A stretch of DNA of 64,000 nucleotides, from NCBI RefSeq assembly GCF_029168945.1, contig NC_083601.1:72405595-72469594 (forward strand). Direction: 5' to 3'. The translations under genes were made by a program, and so were the position numbers. The stretch is from Cannabis sativa (taxonomy: Eukaryota; Streptophyta; Magnoliopsida; Rosales; Cannabaceae). The first letter of the stretch is position 1; each line of letters begins with the position of its first letter. Positions 24,029 through 35,530 of the stretch are shown here, one piece after another. A model generated the notes under the pieces. The model was not told where the DNA came from. It did no database searches and was given only the letters and a program-made list of their open reading frames with translations.

Positions 24029-24730
24029 ATACTCTGTCACCATGTCTATCTTGTCGAACATTGTTAATATTATCAGCATGATAACACGAATGTTGCGTAC
24101 TTGTAGATGCCGCATGATCATCAGTACATGGGGGTAAATTGTTACGATTCAAATAACTTGAATTAGTCGTATCAATTTGATAGTTTTTCAATACTTTTTG
24201 TTTAGCATATCTCTCTCGTTGTTTTCTACGTATTTCTTCCTTCTGCTCTTCTGGCAATTCTCTATATGAGATTCTTTTAGAAGCTCGGTTGTTTTGATCT
24301 TCAAAAAACCAAATCGCAATACATAAATGTTTTATGAAATTTGTGGTTCAATATTATGTAGATTTGAATTTAAATTTTTAAGTATGGTATCTGTACAATC
24401 TTACCATCTCCATGTTGTCGATCATTGTTAATATTATCAACATGATAATACGAATGTTGTGTACTTGTAGATGCCGCATGATCATCAGTACATAAAGGTA
24501 AATTGTTACGATTCAAATAACTTGAATTAGTCGTATCAATTTGGTAGTTTTTCAATGCTTTTTGTTTAGCATATCTCTCTCGTTGTTTCCTACGTATTTC
24601 TTCCTTCTTATCTTCTGGCAGTTCTCTATATGAGATTCTTTTAGAAGCTCGTGTGTTTTGATCTTCAAAAAATCAAATCGCAATACATAAATGTTTTAAG
24701 AAATTTGTTGTTTAATATTATGTAGATTTG
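24029..24730 (-). repeat. Tandem duplication of a Helitron N-terminal exon
   Basis: Two copies with a 363-bp period (about 24029-24368 and 24392-24731) each contain an exon and flanking intron. Each exon encodes SYRELPE(D/E)xKEEIRRKQRERYAKQK, followed by NYQIDTTNSSYLNRNNLP and a His/Asn-rich tail. The copies differ at only scattered bases. Basic R-R-K-x-R-Y repeats of this kind are common at the N termini of plant Helitron proteins (established). DNA binding is an inferred role. Confidence 0.8.
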
Positions 24731-24739
24731 AATTTAAAT

Positions 24740-26462
24740 TTTGTAAGTATGGTATACCATCTGTCATTATGTCAATCAAGGAAATGTAGGTTTGAGACGT
24801 CAAATATCATTCTACATCAATAAAATATTAAGGTCAGTATAATAATTATGATGTTCTATTAACTTTAAAGTATATATCTTTTGGTCTTTTCATTTTTTCC
24901 AAGCGTTTTCCATTGTATATATCACAATACATACATTAACAAATATAACATAGTGAAATCGAATAAAAACAAATTCCACCCAACACAAATGATACCCAAA
25001 ACGTAAATGACTCATACAATGAACACATAACTTATACAAATTCCAACATAAATGCTCAAAAGACATGGCACAACATCAGTGAATTTGAGAATAATATACT
25101 GACCTGAAAAGAGGTAAATTGACTTGAAAATGCTTGACACCCTGTGACTTGGTGATGTAATTGGCTTTCCTTCTTCTTCCCTGTAAATAAAATTACACAA
25201 AGGTCACTCTTAATAAAAAATGGCAAATATCCATTATCCAAACTCAATCACACACATTGTATCGCTGCTTGGGGATCACAGGGTCAGCCATGTGTTGTGC
25301 CATATCATATATATGATGATGATTCGTGCCAGTAATATTAGTGAAGATACTTTTGATTTCTAGAATATATACATACATATATTTATACCAAGAAAGGTAA
25401 TAATATATACATTTCTTATCAGTAAAAAATTAAATCCAGATACTTGAAATTAATCAAAAACATTTACGGAATGTAAAGTACGCGCGTAGTATAGTTTATA
25501 ATTAATATCGCATAGCAATATAAATATAATTATTCACTGCGCGAGAAATGATGAGTATTGTTCCGTTGCGCCATATGCTTTGGGTTCGGATACCTAAACA
25601 GTATATAATTGTAAACAGTTGAATTAGTTTCCAAGTTTGAATTGGAAATTCTTACCAAAAAAAAGTTTGAATATATAGGAAAATAAATTTTATATAATTA
25701 GTTTAACCAATCAATTATAGTCTATAGATACGAAACTCCTGAAAAAAAAAAAACAATAAACAAATTAAATTTACGATTTTTTTTAAAAAAATATTAACAT
25801 AATATATTGTTAATAATTACAATTTTTTTAAAATATAACTCAAACTCGTTGACTTGAGTATTTATAGTTTTATTAATTATTTGTTTTTTTTTTCAACTTT
25901 TTATAATTTTAGTATAGTTTTTATTTATTAAGAATTATAAATAGTGAGTATTATCAATAAAAATTATATAAAATTGTCTATAACTATTAAAAAAAATATA
26001 ATGTTATAATAATAAATTTAATTAATAAAGAAGTTAATCTAGTTACAAAAAAAATAGTAGTAATAATCTTAATAATAATAATAATAATAATAAAGAAATA
26101 ATTGTATGCGGTGATCAGGTTGAGGGGAAGCAAGAAACACAGAAAGACCGAGACTCAATTGTGTTTTTTTTTTTTAATTTTCTCTTATAAAAGGCAATGA
26201 CACACTCAGTGAGTTAGGCAATAATATACACATATATATATAAATAAAATATATAGCCAGGGAAACCCACTTATCCTAACTACTATCTAATTCAAATTTA
26301 AATTAAGATTTATATTAAAAAATACTTATCTAATTTATATTTTAATAAATAAATTAAATTTAGATATTTCATTTTTTTAAAAAAAATAATTAATTGATTA
26401 ATTTTATGGTATTATTTTTAATAAAAAAAATTATTATATCAACGATTTCTATTAAATAAACA
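24740..26462 (-). other. Helitron 5' region, non-coding
   Basis: No clear gene. A possible minus-strand leader exon near 25110-25180 is bounded by CAG|GT-like sites. A 10-bp palindrome TACGCGCGTA occurs near 25481 and an (AAT)n tract near 26070-26090. The rest is AT-rich. Confidence 0.45.
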
Positions 26463-26472
26463 CAGTACTTAT

Positions 26473-27419
26473 GGAAGAGGTTTCAATGGTTACATTTTTT
26501 TTGTAACCATCATGGTTACATTTTTTTAAGCCATTGGATTACTATTTAATGGTTGTGATTAATTTGGAAATTAAATAAAAATAAATAAAAAATAACTTGT
26601 AACCTGAAAGTAACCTAATTATTTATTTCCTTATAAAACTTTAATTAAGATTAATCATATTTTAAAATTAAATTAATTATAATTATTAATTAATTTTTTG
26701 CAATTTATTACTATATAAGGATCTTTTAGCAATTTATTTTCTTATAGTTAAATTATTTAAAATTTTATAGCAAAGTTTTTTATAATTTAAAATTATACAC
26801 ATATAATTTCATAATTTAAATTTTATTATACTTGTAATCTTAATTTTAAATTATTACACATAATTATTTAATTTTTTTTTATTTAAATATTTAAAAAGTA
26901 AAAAATGAAATTAGTTGAAGGATTTTTTAGAAAAAAAATGGCTGCACTTGTTATCGATTGATTAGCTTGAGGTCTCATACTTAGTTCATATAATTGTAAC
27001 AAAATAATTAAATATCATTTAAAAATAATTAATTATTTGAAAATTTATTATAAGAAGAGAATTTTAATTTGTGTCAAAAGAAGTTTAATTTTTGTAAAAA
27101 AAATAATTTTTTTTTGTAAATATTATAATTAAATGGCTTAATTATTAAAATAATTCAAGTAAGGATTTAAATATAAATATTAATTACTAAAAGAGGTCTT
27201 GTTAAATATTTAATTAATTATTTTAAGAAAATAGTTAATTATAATTAAATAATTCTAAAAAAGGAATGTCTATTTAATTAATTATTTTAAGAAAATAATT
27301 AATTATAATTAATTAAATCTAAAAAAGGAAAGTCTACCTATTAGTAACCTGCTATTACAGGTTAAAGAAAAATGTAACCATATAGTTACAATAAAAATGT
27401 AACCATTGAATAGTCACCC
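26473..27419. mobile_element. Small Mutator-like element, 10-bp TSD
   Basis: The direct repeat CAGTACTTAT lies at 26463-26472 and 27420-27429. The ends are imperfect inverted repeats of about 50 bp sharing TTCAATGGTTACATTTTT and a second TGGTTACATTTTT. Internal sequence is AT-rich and non-coding (947 bp). TSD length and the TIRs fit a MULE-type MITE. It inserted about 20 bp inside the Helitron 5' terminus. Confidence 0.8.
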
Positions 27420-27607
27420 CAGTACTTATATATAAAGATATATATATATATTTAGTTTAAATATACCCTTAAATATAAATTTATACATTATAACTTATTC
27501 TAAAACTTTTATACATATATATTGTGCTATATATATGCATGAGATTCCTTATTGAACTAACTTATTCTTTAATTAATTAGCTATTATTGGTTAAAAAGTA
27601 ATGGTCT

Positions 27608-27848
27608 ATCAAAAATACTTACACATATATAAACAAATTATTATTATTACTATTTTTTTCACAAAACAAATAACTTTAAAATATAAAAGGGCAGCAAAAT
27701 CAGCAGACTGGCCATCAAAACCCAGAAGACAAAATACTCAGCAGACTGGCCATCAAAAATACTTACACATATATAAACAAATTATTATTATTACTATTTT
27801 TTTCACAAAACAAATAACTTTAAAATATAAAAGGGCAGCAAAATCAGT
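27608..27848. repeat. Tandem duplication, period 144 bp
   Basis: The block from ATCAAAAATACTTACAC to GGGCAGCAAAATCAG occurs at 27608-27698 and again at 27752-27848, essentially identical. The linker also repeats CAGCAGACTGGCCATCAAAA twice. High identity points to a recent duplication. Confidence 0.9.
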
Positions 27849-27999
27849 ACCCACGCAATTGAAAATTATAGAAAAATTGCAATAAACTTTAATTACCAGC
27901 AAACATAAAGTCAACGAAATTGGAAAGAATCCAGCAAATTTGAGAATAGAGTAAAAAGACGATAAGGTGTTGAGAAGTAAAAAGACAATGAAGACAGAG

Positions 28000-28140
28000 T
28001 ACTCTTACCAGTACCAGTAGAAAGACAATGAGAAGAACTTGAAGTTGTCGAGGCCACGGAGCGAGTAAATTGGAGTGGAGGCTTCAGGATTGACCTTGAT
28101 TGAGAAAGAAGAGGAGAAGACGATGATAAAGAAAGAGAGT
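28000..28140 (-). other. Exon-like sequence, possible captured gene
   Basis: On the minus strand an open stretch reads SIKVNPEASTPIYSLRGLDN followed by FKFFSLSFYWYW. Its base composition is clearly higher in GC than its surroundings. I cannot assign a family. Confidence 0.3.
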
Positions 28141-28564
28141 TTTAGTGTTAGTTAATTAAATCTAAACATTATAAATATGAAAGTGAGATTATTAAAAATT
28201 GCATTACAGTGAGATGGAATTGAGACCTGAGAGCAAATCTATGGAGAGAGGAGAAGAAGAGATGAGCGGGCAGAGATATTAGGTATGATTAACCTAATAT
28301 CACATCCCCAAGTTCAAATTCAAAAAATTAACAATTTTCAAATTAAAACTGCTTCCTTATTTCATGATGATATTTATGAGTATAACTAAAAATATTCAGT
28401 TTCTTAAAAAAATAAAATAAAAAAAATAACAATAATTTGAATAACATTCAAATAACTTTTAAATAGAAAACACATGTATATTTATATTTATTTAATATAC
28501 ACGTATATTACTTTAATTCAAATTCATATTAAAAAAAAAAAAAAAACACAACAGGGGAATCAAG

Positions 28565-30135
28565 CTCAGCCATCCTTTTGTTGCCCATGCAGGAATCAAG
28601 TCACACTGAGGAGACCAACTATTAATATTTTAAGAAGTTACAGGGGAATTTAATAATAATAAAAAAAAAAAGGAACACGAGATGAGAAACAGACCTTGTT
28701 TAACAAAAGAATCATGTTTTTGTGTTTGCAGTGCTCTTTCAAATGCCTTTCTAAGTGGCGACACTTGTTCCTTGTGGGTCCCTCGCATCCAAAACCTGTA
28801 AAATGAAAAATGAGAAGGAAATTTAGAGAAAGAATGAAGGATAAAAAAATCATTCAATATGAATTAGCAATTTTTTAAGATGATCATATATGGTAGGACA
28901 GCAGAAAACTATCTAATATAGTACACTAAGATACAGTGATTTACTGATGATGCTTCTACATCACTAATAAGCAGGAACTGACACTAAACTAACTGGCAAT
29001 GCTTCTACATCACTAATTGAATTAAAATCAAATTAAGTTAACAATCTAGAGTGAAGTACACACACCTGGACAACAACATCCGAAGAATCTATCACTTTGT
29101 AGAGTTCACCCCAAATACGTTTACTTTGACCCTTCTCAAACATATTATGTCGAACCAGGTCTCTGAATCCATCCCCTTCACCTTCGTCAACATTGACATC
29201 ATCACCATGCTTCTCCTCAAAAGCATCTACACATTACCACAAAAAAAAAATTATCCTCAAATGAAAGGAAAAGCAATCAGTACTTAATAGAATCTAATAA
29301 AGAGTAGAATGCTTATAGCAATAATTACCCTGGGAACCATCAGCTTTCTTGAGTAAAGAATCATAATCAGCAGCTAAGAGTCTTGGTCGCTTCCTCTTAG
29401 TCTTTGGTCCAAAAGCATCCTGAAAGGGCTCTTTGTCGAGCAGATGAACTCTCGCTTGCTTCACAAATATCAAAAGAGCAAAATTATGTTAAATATATAC
29501 TGCTATATAATGTTACTATAGAAAATCTAAACATTACCATTAGTATACCTCAAAAAGGCAATGGCTATCTTACAATGCCCTCACAGAATGAAAAATAATG
29601 CTAGAGAAAGGCATCATTCGTACCTTCTGGTGATCATTCAAGAGAGACAAAGGCAGTTTTCTCTCCTTCAAAATAACATTATAGTTATTCGACATTCGGC
29701 TTTGAAGTTCTTCACGGAAAAACTCGAGCTCCTTCTGATTTACAACACAGGTATTTCCTATAAAATGCAAAATAAAAATTAAAAAACACAATTCCTTCGC
29801 ACAATAACTGGTATCCAAATATAATGAACTCTTCACAGGGAAGAGTAAGTACTTCCACAAAGCACAAACAACAATTTCGGTAAGTACCCAGAACCCAATT
29901 TCTCACTCTATCTAAGCCCAATACTGTATTCTATAACAAGAAAGACAGTACCCGAAAACTGCCAGTGCGCCATGATTATAAATATACAAAAGTAGGACAA
30001 TTGCGTACCAAACCATCGGCGGTCGGGTTGGATTCGGGTACATGGCAGCTCGTCAGACTGAAATTCATTCCTTAAAACCTTTCCTTTGCGATCACGCTTG
30101 GGTCTCGTGTTGTACATATTAAGTCGGCGAACCGT
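28565..30135 (-). pseudogene. NUG2: Captured fragment of nucleolar GTPase 2 (NUG2/NOG2)
   Basis: Exons with GT/AG borders read, in order: TVRRLNMYNTRPKRDRKGKV and TRIQPDRRWFG (to about 30010); NTCVVNQKELEFFREELQSR (about 29750); VILKERKLPLSLL; FGPKTKRKRPRLLAADYDSL (about 29400); [20 protein letters not shown] with [14 protein letters not shown] (about 29070-29180); LDARDPQGT (about 28780); and PAWATKGWL (about 28570). These follow the N-terminal half of plant NUG2/NOG2, a nucleolar GTPase of 60S ribosome assembly, in collinear order and with introns retained. It stops before the G1 P-loop. A one-base loss near 28765 breaks the frame. Intron retention shows DNA-level capture, as Helitrons do, rather than retroposition. 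Confidence 0.9.
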
Positions 30136-30477
30136 GCGTGAGTAAACAGAGCAAACAGAGCTACTTCTGGAGTTGATCGTGCGTGAGATAGAAGGTATCG
30201 ATGGTAGCCCTAAGAAGAGAAACAATTCATTTATGTAAATAAACAGAGCAAACAGAGCTACGATTGAGATGATTTTTTTTTTATATATATACATTTTTAT
30301 AAGAAAAAAAGTTAACGGCGTTAAAAGAACCCGCTAAAAAAAATAAAAAATTATTTATTTTTGGGTTAAAAAAAATAAAAGAATCGTTAAACTAAGAATT
30401 CCCGTTAAACCAAGAATTGCCGTTAAATAGGCACTTTTAATATATAAAGATATAAAATGTGGCTATGTAATAATTTT

Positions 30478-31267
30478 TGTTGGTTTAAGAGAATATAGAT
30501 GTAAGTTGTCGTTATTTTGACAGATTATTTTAATAGAAAGTCTAGTCGTATATGGTGATTTTAGTCTTTATATCTGCACACCTGCTTACTGTTATAGTCC
30601 GTGTGAGTCTGTTACGACTTAACGGTTGGTGTTAGTTTGTGTTAGGAAGGCTGAACTATTGCGTATAAATAGTCTTTTTCGTTCTGTAAACTAATCATCT
30701 ATTGAATTGATATCTTTGATTAGTTCAGGTTCATCGTGAGAGTCTGAGTTGTATCTTGCTTTTCTTGTTGTTGATTTTACAGGTCTGATTGTTGAGCTTG
30801 AAGATGGAGATCTATTGCAGACAGATCAGAGCCTGACGTTGCTGAGTTCAAACTGAAGGGATTTCAGTGTCATCTTCGTCATCAAATCTGAAGGGATTTC
30901 AGATTGAAGAGAAGTGTCGAAGAAAAACTCAGTAGTTGCACAAGTGATTGTGTTCTTACAATCAAGATTCTTGATTGTTGTTGGTAATTCATTACTAATT
31001 GCTGTAAAGATTGTATTAAATTCCTAAAGTGAACTGGATATTGTAATACGAATCTTTTGGATTTAGTTGAAGTGATTACCCTGGTTCAGGAAACCCAAGC
31101 ACTTGTCGGCTAAGATGTGTTCTCAGTGCAGATGAAGCTTGTAAATCATTGTGTGCTTTACTGCTTTATTCTCAATCCAATTCTTGAATGCAAGATTTGA
31201 AATTAATCAATCCAGTGATAAACAACTCGGTAATAAGAATCTTGAAAATTGACAAGTAGTTCTTTCA
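30478..31267 (+). repeat. 5' LTR of a Copia element
   Basis: Starts TGTTGGTTTAAG and ends TTCTTTCA, directly followed by a tRNA-Met type primer site. TATA box TATAAAT at 30664-30670. About 790 bp. The corresponding gag lies at 43002-43675, beyond the nested element. The 3' LTR is not in the window. Confidence 0.75.
30664..30670 (+). promoter_or_regulatory. TATA box of the Copia LTR
   Basis: TATAAAT within GCGTATAAATAG, about 600 bp upstream of the LTR end; the expected U3/R promoter. Confidence 0.55.
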
Positions 31268-31268
31268 A

Positions 31269-31281
31269 TTGGTATTAGAGC
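31269..31281 (+). other. Primer-binding site of the Copia element
   Basis: TTGGTATTAGAGC, one mismatch from the TGGTATCAGAGC complement of initiator tRNA-Met used by many plant LTR elements. Confidence 0.75.
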
Positions 31282-31396
31282 TTAAAATTTTCTAAAAATT
31301 AATGTTAGATCCTAGACTTGTCTGATTCTTGATTCTGTAAATAATCTCTTGATACGTGTTCGAGGACAGATCTTGTCACCACAAACCATATCTGAG

Positions 31397-33291
31397 TGTT
31401 GGGTTTTATGCCCTAAAGAAAACTCATTTCAATATAATCAGATTTACATATTAATATATATCAAAAATAACATTTAATGTTGCATGGTTCACATGATTTA
31501 TTTCATGATTATATGTACATAATGTATAAATTCATCTGAAACCCTTTTCACATACTTGATCCCGTTTATTGTGCCGTCAACACATTGGAAAGTAAACATG
31601 ACTATGTGAATAAAGTTTCCTAGATTTATCAGACACAGGGTTTTACTGATATGATAATCTACAACAAGAGTTTACTTGCATTTGGAGAAATGCTATGTTC
31701 TTTCCAAAACATTGGCTAAAGTAAAGCTCAGGTTGGATGCATGGAGTATGCATCGGAAGGGACCGATATTGAACTTTGACTTAGATTTATTAAACTTACC
31801 GTAATATCTATTCAAGTCAATATCGCCTAGTTGATCCTAGATCAAATGTTCTTAATCCTGTTATGATTAGGCTCAATCTTGAAAGGCTATTCGTGTTCTT
31901 TGATTTGTTAGTTAAGCCTACTTTTAGGTTAGGGTGATACGTACATTTTGGGAACACGGTAGTGCAATTGAGTGGGAGCGCTAGCATAAACATAGAATCT
32001 ATAGCTTCTATCTGGCGAATAGTAAGTAAAGGATGATCTCCTTCGAGCTTGACCAAACGAACATAAATGGTGGAGTACTCATTTCACATAAGCTGAAATA
32101 TCATTTATACGGGGTCAAGTGTTTTAAGGAATAAATACATTGTAGGGTGTAACGGTAATTTAATCCCTTTACAGTATAGATCATTCATATAGAGGATCAG
32201 TGATCACATTAGGATTATAACAATGGATAACTAATGATGTGTCTATATGGTGGAACATATAGAGCATTCTATATAACTGAGATTGCAATTCTAAGTTCTA
32301 TGCGTGGATTCAACGAAGAATTAATAAGTGAGTGAATTTTAGTAATAAATTCTTGATCTACTTATTGGAAGCTCGGTTATATAGACCCATGGTCCCCGCA
32401 CTAGTTGAGATAATATTGCTTGTAAGACTCATATAATTGGTTTTGATTAATCAATTATAATTCTCAAATTAGACTATGTCTATTTGTGAATTTTTCACTA
32501 AGTAAGGGCGAAATTGTAAAGAAAGAGTTTATAGGGGCATATTTGTTAATTATGATACTTTGTATGGTTCAATTAATAAATATGATAAATGACAATATTA
32601 TTTAATAATTATTTATAGTTATTAATAGTTAGAATTGGCATTTAAATGGTTGAATTAGAAAATTGGCATTTTTGAGAAAATCAGATGCAGAAAAGGTAAA
32701 ACTGCAAAATTACAAAAAGTGAGGCCCAAATCCACTAAGCATGGCCAGCCACTTTTGTAGGGAATTTAAACTGATATTTTCATTATTTTAATGCTAAATA
32801 ATTCAAACCTAACCCTAGTGGAGTGCTATAAATAGATAGTGAAGGTTTCAGGAAATTTACACTTAAATTTCTACACTTCTGATTCAAAAAAACTGAGCCT
32901 CTCTCTCCCTATCTTTGGCCGAACCCACTCTCTCTCTCTTCCTCATTGAGATTTTGAAATTCTTAGTGTATGAGTAGTGCCCACACACAGCAAGTGATAC
33001 CTCAATCATAGTGAGGAAGATCATGAAGAAAGACTTTCAGCAAGAAGGAGGTTTCAGCATCAAAGATTCACAGAAAGAGATCCAGGTTCAGATATTGATA
33101 ATGCTCTGCTACAGAAAGGAATCAAGGGCTAGATATCTGAACGGAAGGAGTCATATTATTCCGCTGCACCTAATGTAAGATTTACTAAACTTTATACGTG
33201 TTTATTTCATCGTTTTAGAAAGTTCATATTTAGGGTGTTAATCAACATACTTGTGAGTAGATCTAAGATCTTGGTAAAATAATTTCCAACT
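31397..33291 (+). repeat. 5' LTR of large-LTR copy 1
   Basis: TGTTGGGTTTTATGCC start, TTCCAACT end (normally TTCCAACA). TATA box TATAAATA at 32827-32834 puts U3 at about 1.4 kb, unusually long. Confidence 0.92.
32827..32834 (+). promoter_or_regulatory. TATA box in LTR of copy 1
   Basis: TATAAATA, conserved in every family LTR here: 42425-42432, 51470-51477, 52332-52339 and 57912-57919 on plus, 2224-2231 and 44128-44135 on minus. Confidence 0.65.
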
Positions 33292-33293
33292 AC

Positions 33294-33310
33294 TGGCCTC
33301 AGAGCCATGG
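33294..33310 (+). other. Primer-binding site of copy 1, mutated
   Basis: TGGCCTCAGAGCCATGG, versus TGGTATCAGAGCCATGG in copy 3. It would pair with initiator tRNA-Met except at two bases. Confidence 0.75.
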
Positions 33311-34431
33311 TAATTGATTTACTTGCAAGAAATTTGGACTTTACAACGATTGTTTGTTTATTTTTTGGATGGTATCATGTTGTATTGAGTGTTATTTGAT
33401 GATTGATTGATGTTTGTGAATTTTCGTGAAAAATAATTGCGATTCTGTTTCTGGAATTATTTTTATTGGATAGTATGGAAAAAATTAAGCAAGTTACTTT
33501 TTTACAGAACTCAATTTCGATTTAATTTGAATTAGGTATGATTTTTTTGAAGATTCGAAAAAAATTAGAGATGTGCTGAAATTTTCCTGCGTTCGCGAAA
33601 ACTGTCCGTACAGCTCACAATTTTTTCGTTTTTCTTCGATTTTTCATGCTTTTTCATGGAATTAACTTCCGATTTTTTGTGTAGTTCTATATTTATACTA
33701 TTACTATTCCTAATTCAATTCTAATTATCTTTTTGAATTAATTTAATATTTTTTAAATTTAATTCAAGATATTAGTGTAATTTGAATTTGAAAATAGTTA
33801 ATATCTATCTTTTTGCTTAATTATCTATCTTATTTTTAAATTTGATTATATCTTATCTTATTTTTAAATTTAAGGTCAGATTTTAAATTTTTTAAATTAA
33901 ATCTTTTTTTTTAAATAATTTGACCTTATTTAAATTTAAAATAAGATAACTATAATCATGTAATTTTAAATAGATATAAGATATTTTGCTAACTTTTAAA
34001 TTTTGTTATTTTATTTATTTAAATTACATTTAAAATCTGAAAAAGATATTCATTTATCTTTTCTAATTTTTTATTTAATTTTTATTTATAAAATAACATT
34101 TAAATTTTAAAAGTAGTTAACAAATTTTGAAATGATATTTAGGTTGGTTGAAACCTAATTTTTCAAAATTGTAGGTTTAATTTTAAATTTAAATTATTTT
34201 TAAATTTTCAAATTTTTGAAATATTTTTTTTTTTAAATTTTCGAAAATTATCATTTTTTTATTTAATTAATTATTTTCGAAATTAATAATTTAATTTAAA
34301 ATTAAATAAATCCTATATCCAACTATCCAGCTAACCTTGTTGCAGGAGTATGTGTTTTAGCTTGTGTGTAAGTTTTCAAAACCTATTATTACTTGACTGC
34401 AAATAGCCATTGTTACTTTTTGTCAGATCTA
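33311..34431 (+). other. Leader of large-LTR copy 1, non-coding
   Basis: AT-rich sequence, collinear with 45453-46470 and 58396-59570. No frame is shared between the copies. Confidence 0.75.
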
Positions 34432-35530
34432 ATGATCTGATGGCTCCCTTGGTCAAGTTAATAATTTGTAACAGGTATATTTACAATCTTCTTTCATCTG
34501 TGTATGATCTAGCAACATGATAGGACCCATCCAAAGTGTGTCTGTGTGAGCCTATGTGTTTAATTTCATTATAGATGCATATAGGTTAATGTTGCTAAAT
34601 AAATTATCATAGTTCTTGATAGATTTTATTTAGGCCCATTTAGTTTTAAGGTTAAATTCCTCTCTTTTGGGCCTTGTGTGAGAGTTGGGAGCCATAGAAG
34701 TGGGTACGACATACTGGACCAAGCCCCCCCTCACATGGACAACCCCAATTGTGAAGGCCCATTTGCCTGATTTGGATAACTGTGCTAGGTTAATTATATT
34801 AGTTTGACCTAATAAAATTGATTAGCAACATAATTAATTTCATTATTCCTTGAAATTAATTTAAGAAAAACATAGTTTGATGAATAATATTCTAGAAAAC
34901 TAAATGTATTTTTCTTGTGTTTAATTAAATATAGAATTATAACCATGAAAATTCTTTCTGTGTTTAATTTTATACTTTTTGCCAGATCTAATGATCTGAT
35001 GGCTCCCTTGGTCAAGTTAATAATTTGTAACAGGTATATTTACAATCTTCTTTCATCTGTGTAGGACCTAGCAACATGATAGGACCCATCCAAAGTGTGC
35101 CTGTGTGAGCCTATGTGTTTAATTTTATTATAGATGCATATAGGTTGATGTTGCTAAAATAAATTATCATAGTTCTTGATAGAATTTATTTAGGCCCATT
35201 TAGTTTTTGGGCCTATTCAATTAATAACAGTTGTTCTTATTAAGGTTAAATTCCTCTCTTTTGGGCCTTGTGTGAGAGTTGGGAGCCATAGTAGTGGGTA
35301 CGACATACTGAACCCAGCACCCCCTCACATGAACCACCCCAATTGTGAAGGCCCATTTGCCTGATTTGAGTAACTGTACTAGGTTAATTAAACTAGATTA
35401 ACCTAATAAAATTGATTAGCAACATAATTAATTTCATTTATCTTGAAATTAATTTAAGAAAATTATAGTTTAAAGAATTTTTTATTCTAAGCTAAACTAT
35501 ATGTATTTTCTTGTATTTAATTAAATATAG
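34432..35530 (+). repeat. Tandem duplication of about 549 bp in the leader of copy 1
   Basis: The block starting GTCAGATCTAATGATCTGA at 34432 recurs at 34981 and both run to a TTAATTAAATATAGAATT stretch. Copies 2 and 4 of the family have it once, so the duplication is particular to this element. The two units differ by several substitutions and a 25-bp indel, so it is not very recent. Confidence 0.9.
34677..34735 (+). other. Conserved leader hairpin, copy 1a
   Basis: TGTGAGAG...CTCACA arms enclose GTGGGTACGACATA. Related copies are at 35271-35329, 46737-46795, 54561-54620 and 59913-59971. See the separate finding. Confidence 0.6.

Larger units (their letters stand above)
11584..27438 (-). 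mobile_element. Autonomous-type Helitron (RepHel + RPA), minus strand
   Basis: Carries in 5'-3' order on the minus strand: N-terminal exons (to about 24730), RepHel (23634-19274) and an RPA-like gene (19055-11584). This is the standard content of plant Helitrons. The 5' terminus is proposed at 27438, where the minus strand reads A|TCTTTATATATAAGTACTG; Helitrons start with TC after a host A. The 3' end was not found, so 11584 is only the inner limit. Later insertions are a CACTA element (12391-18266) and a small MULE (26473-27419). Excluding them, the visible length is about 9 kb. Confidence 0.8.
27850..30450 (-). mobile_element. Second Helitron-type segment with captured genes
   Basis: At 30450 the minus strand reads A|TCTTTATATATTAAAAGTGCC, very like the Helitron 5' end at 27438. 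Downstream on that strand lies a NUG2 fragment with introns, then exon-like sequence near 28000-28140. This fits a gene-capturing Helitron, but no 3' hairpin terminus was found. The left boundary given here is nominal. The segment may be an upstream part of one larger element with two 5' ends. Confidence 0.5.

Noticed and set aside
25475..25490. TACGCGCGTA palindrome as a Helitron 3' hairpin
   Set aside because: No CTRR follows at the right distance on either strand, and it lies upstream of RepHel where a 3' end is not expected.
29908..30294. 128-codon minus-strand frame starting MYIYKKKI as a membrane protein
   Set aside because: The middle is the NUG2 exon. The hydrophobic ends are intron and leader sequence read through.
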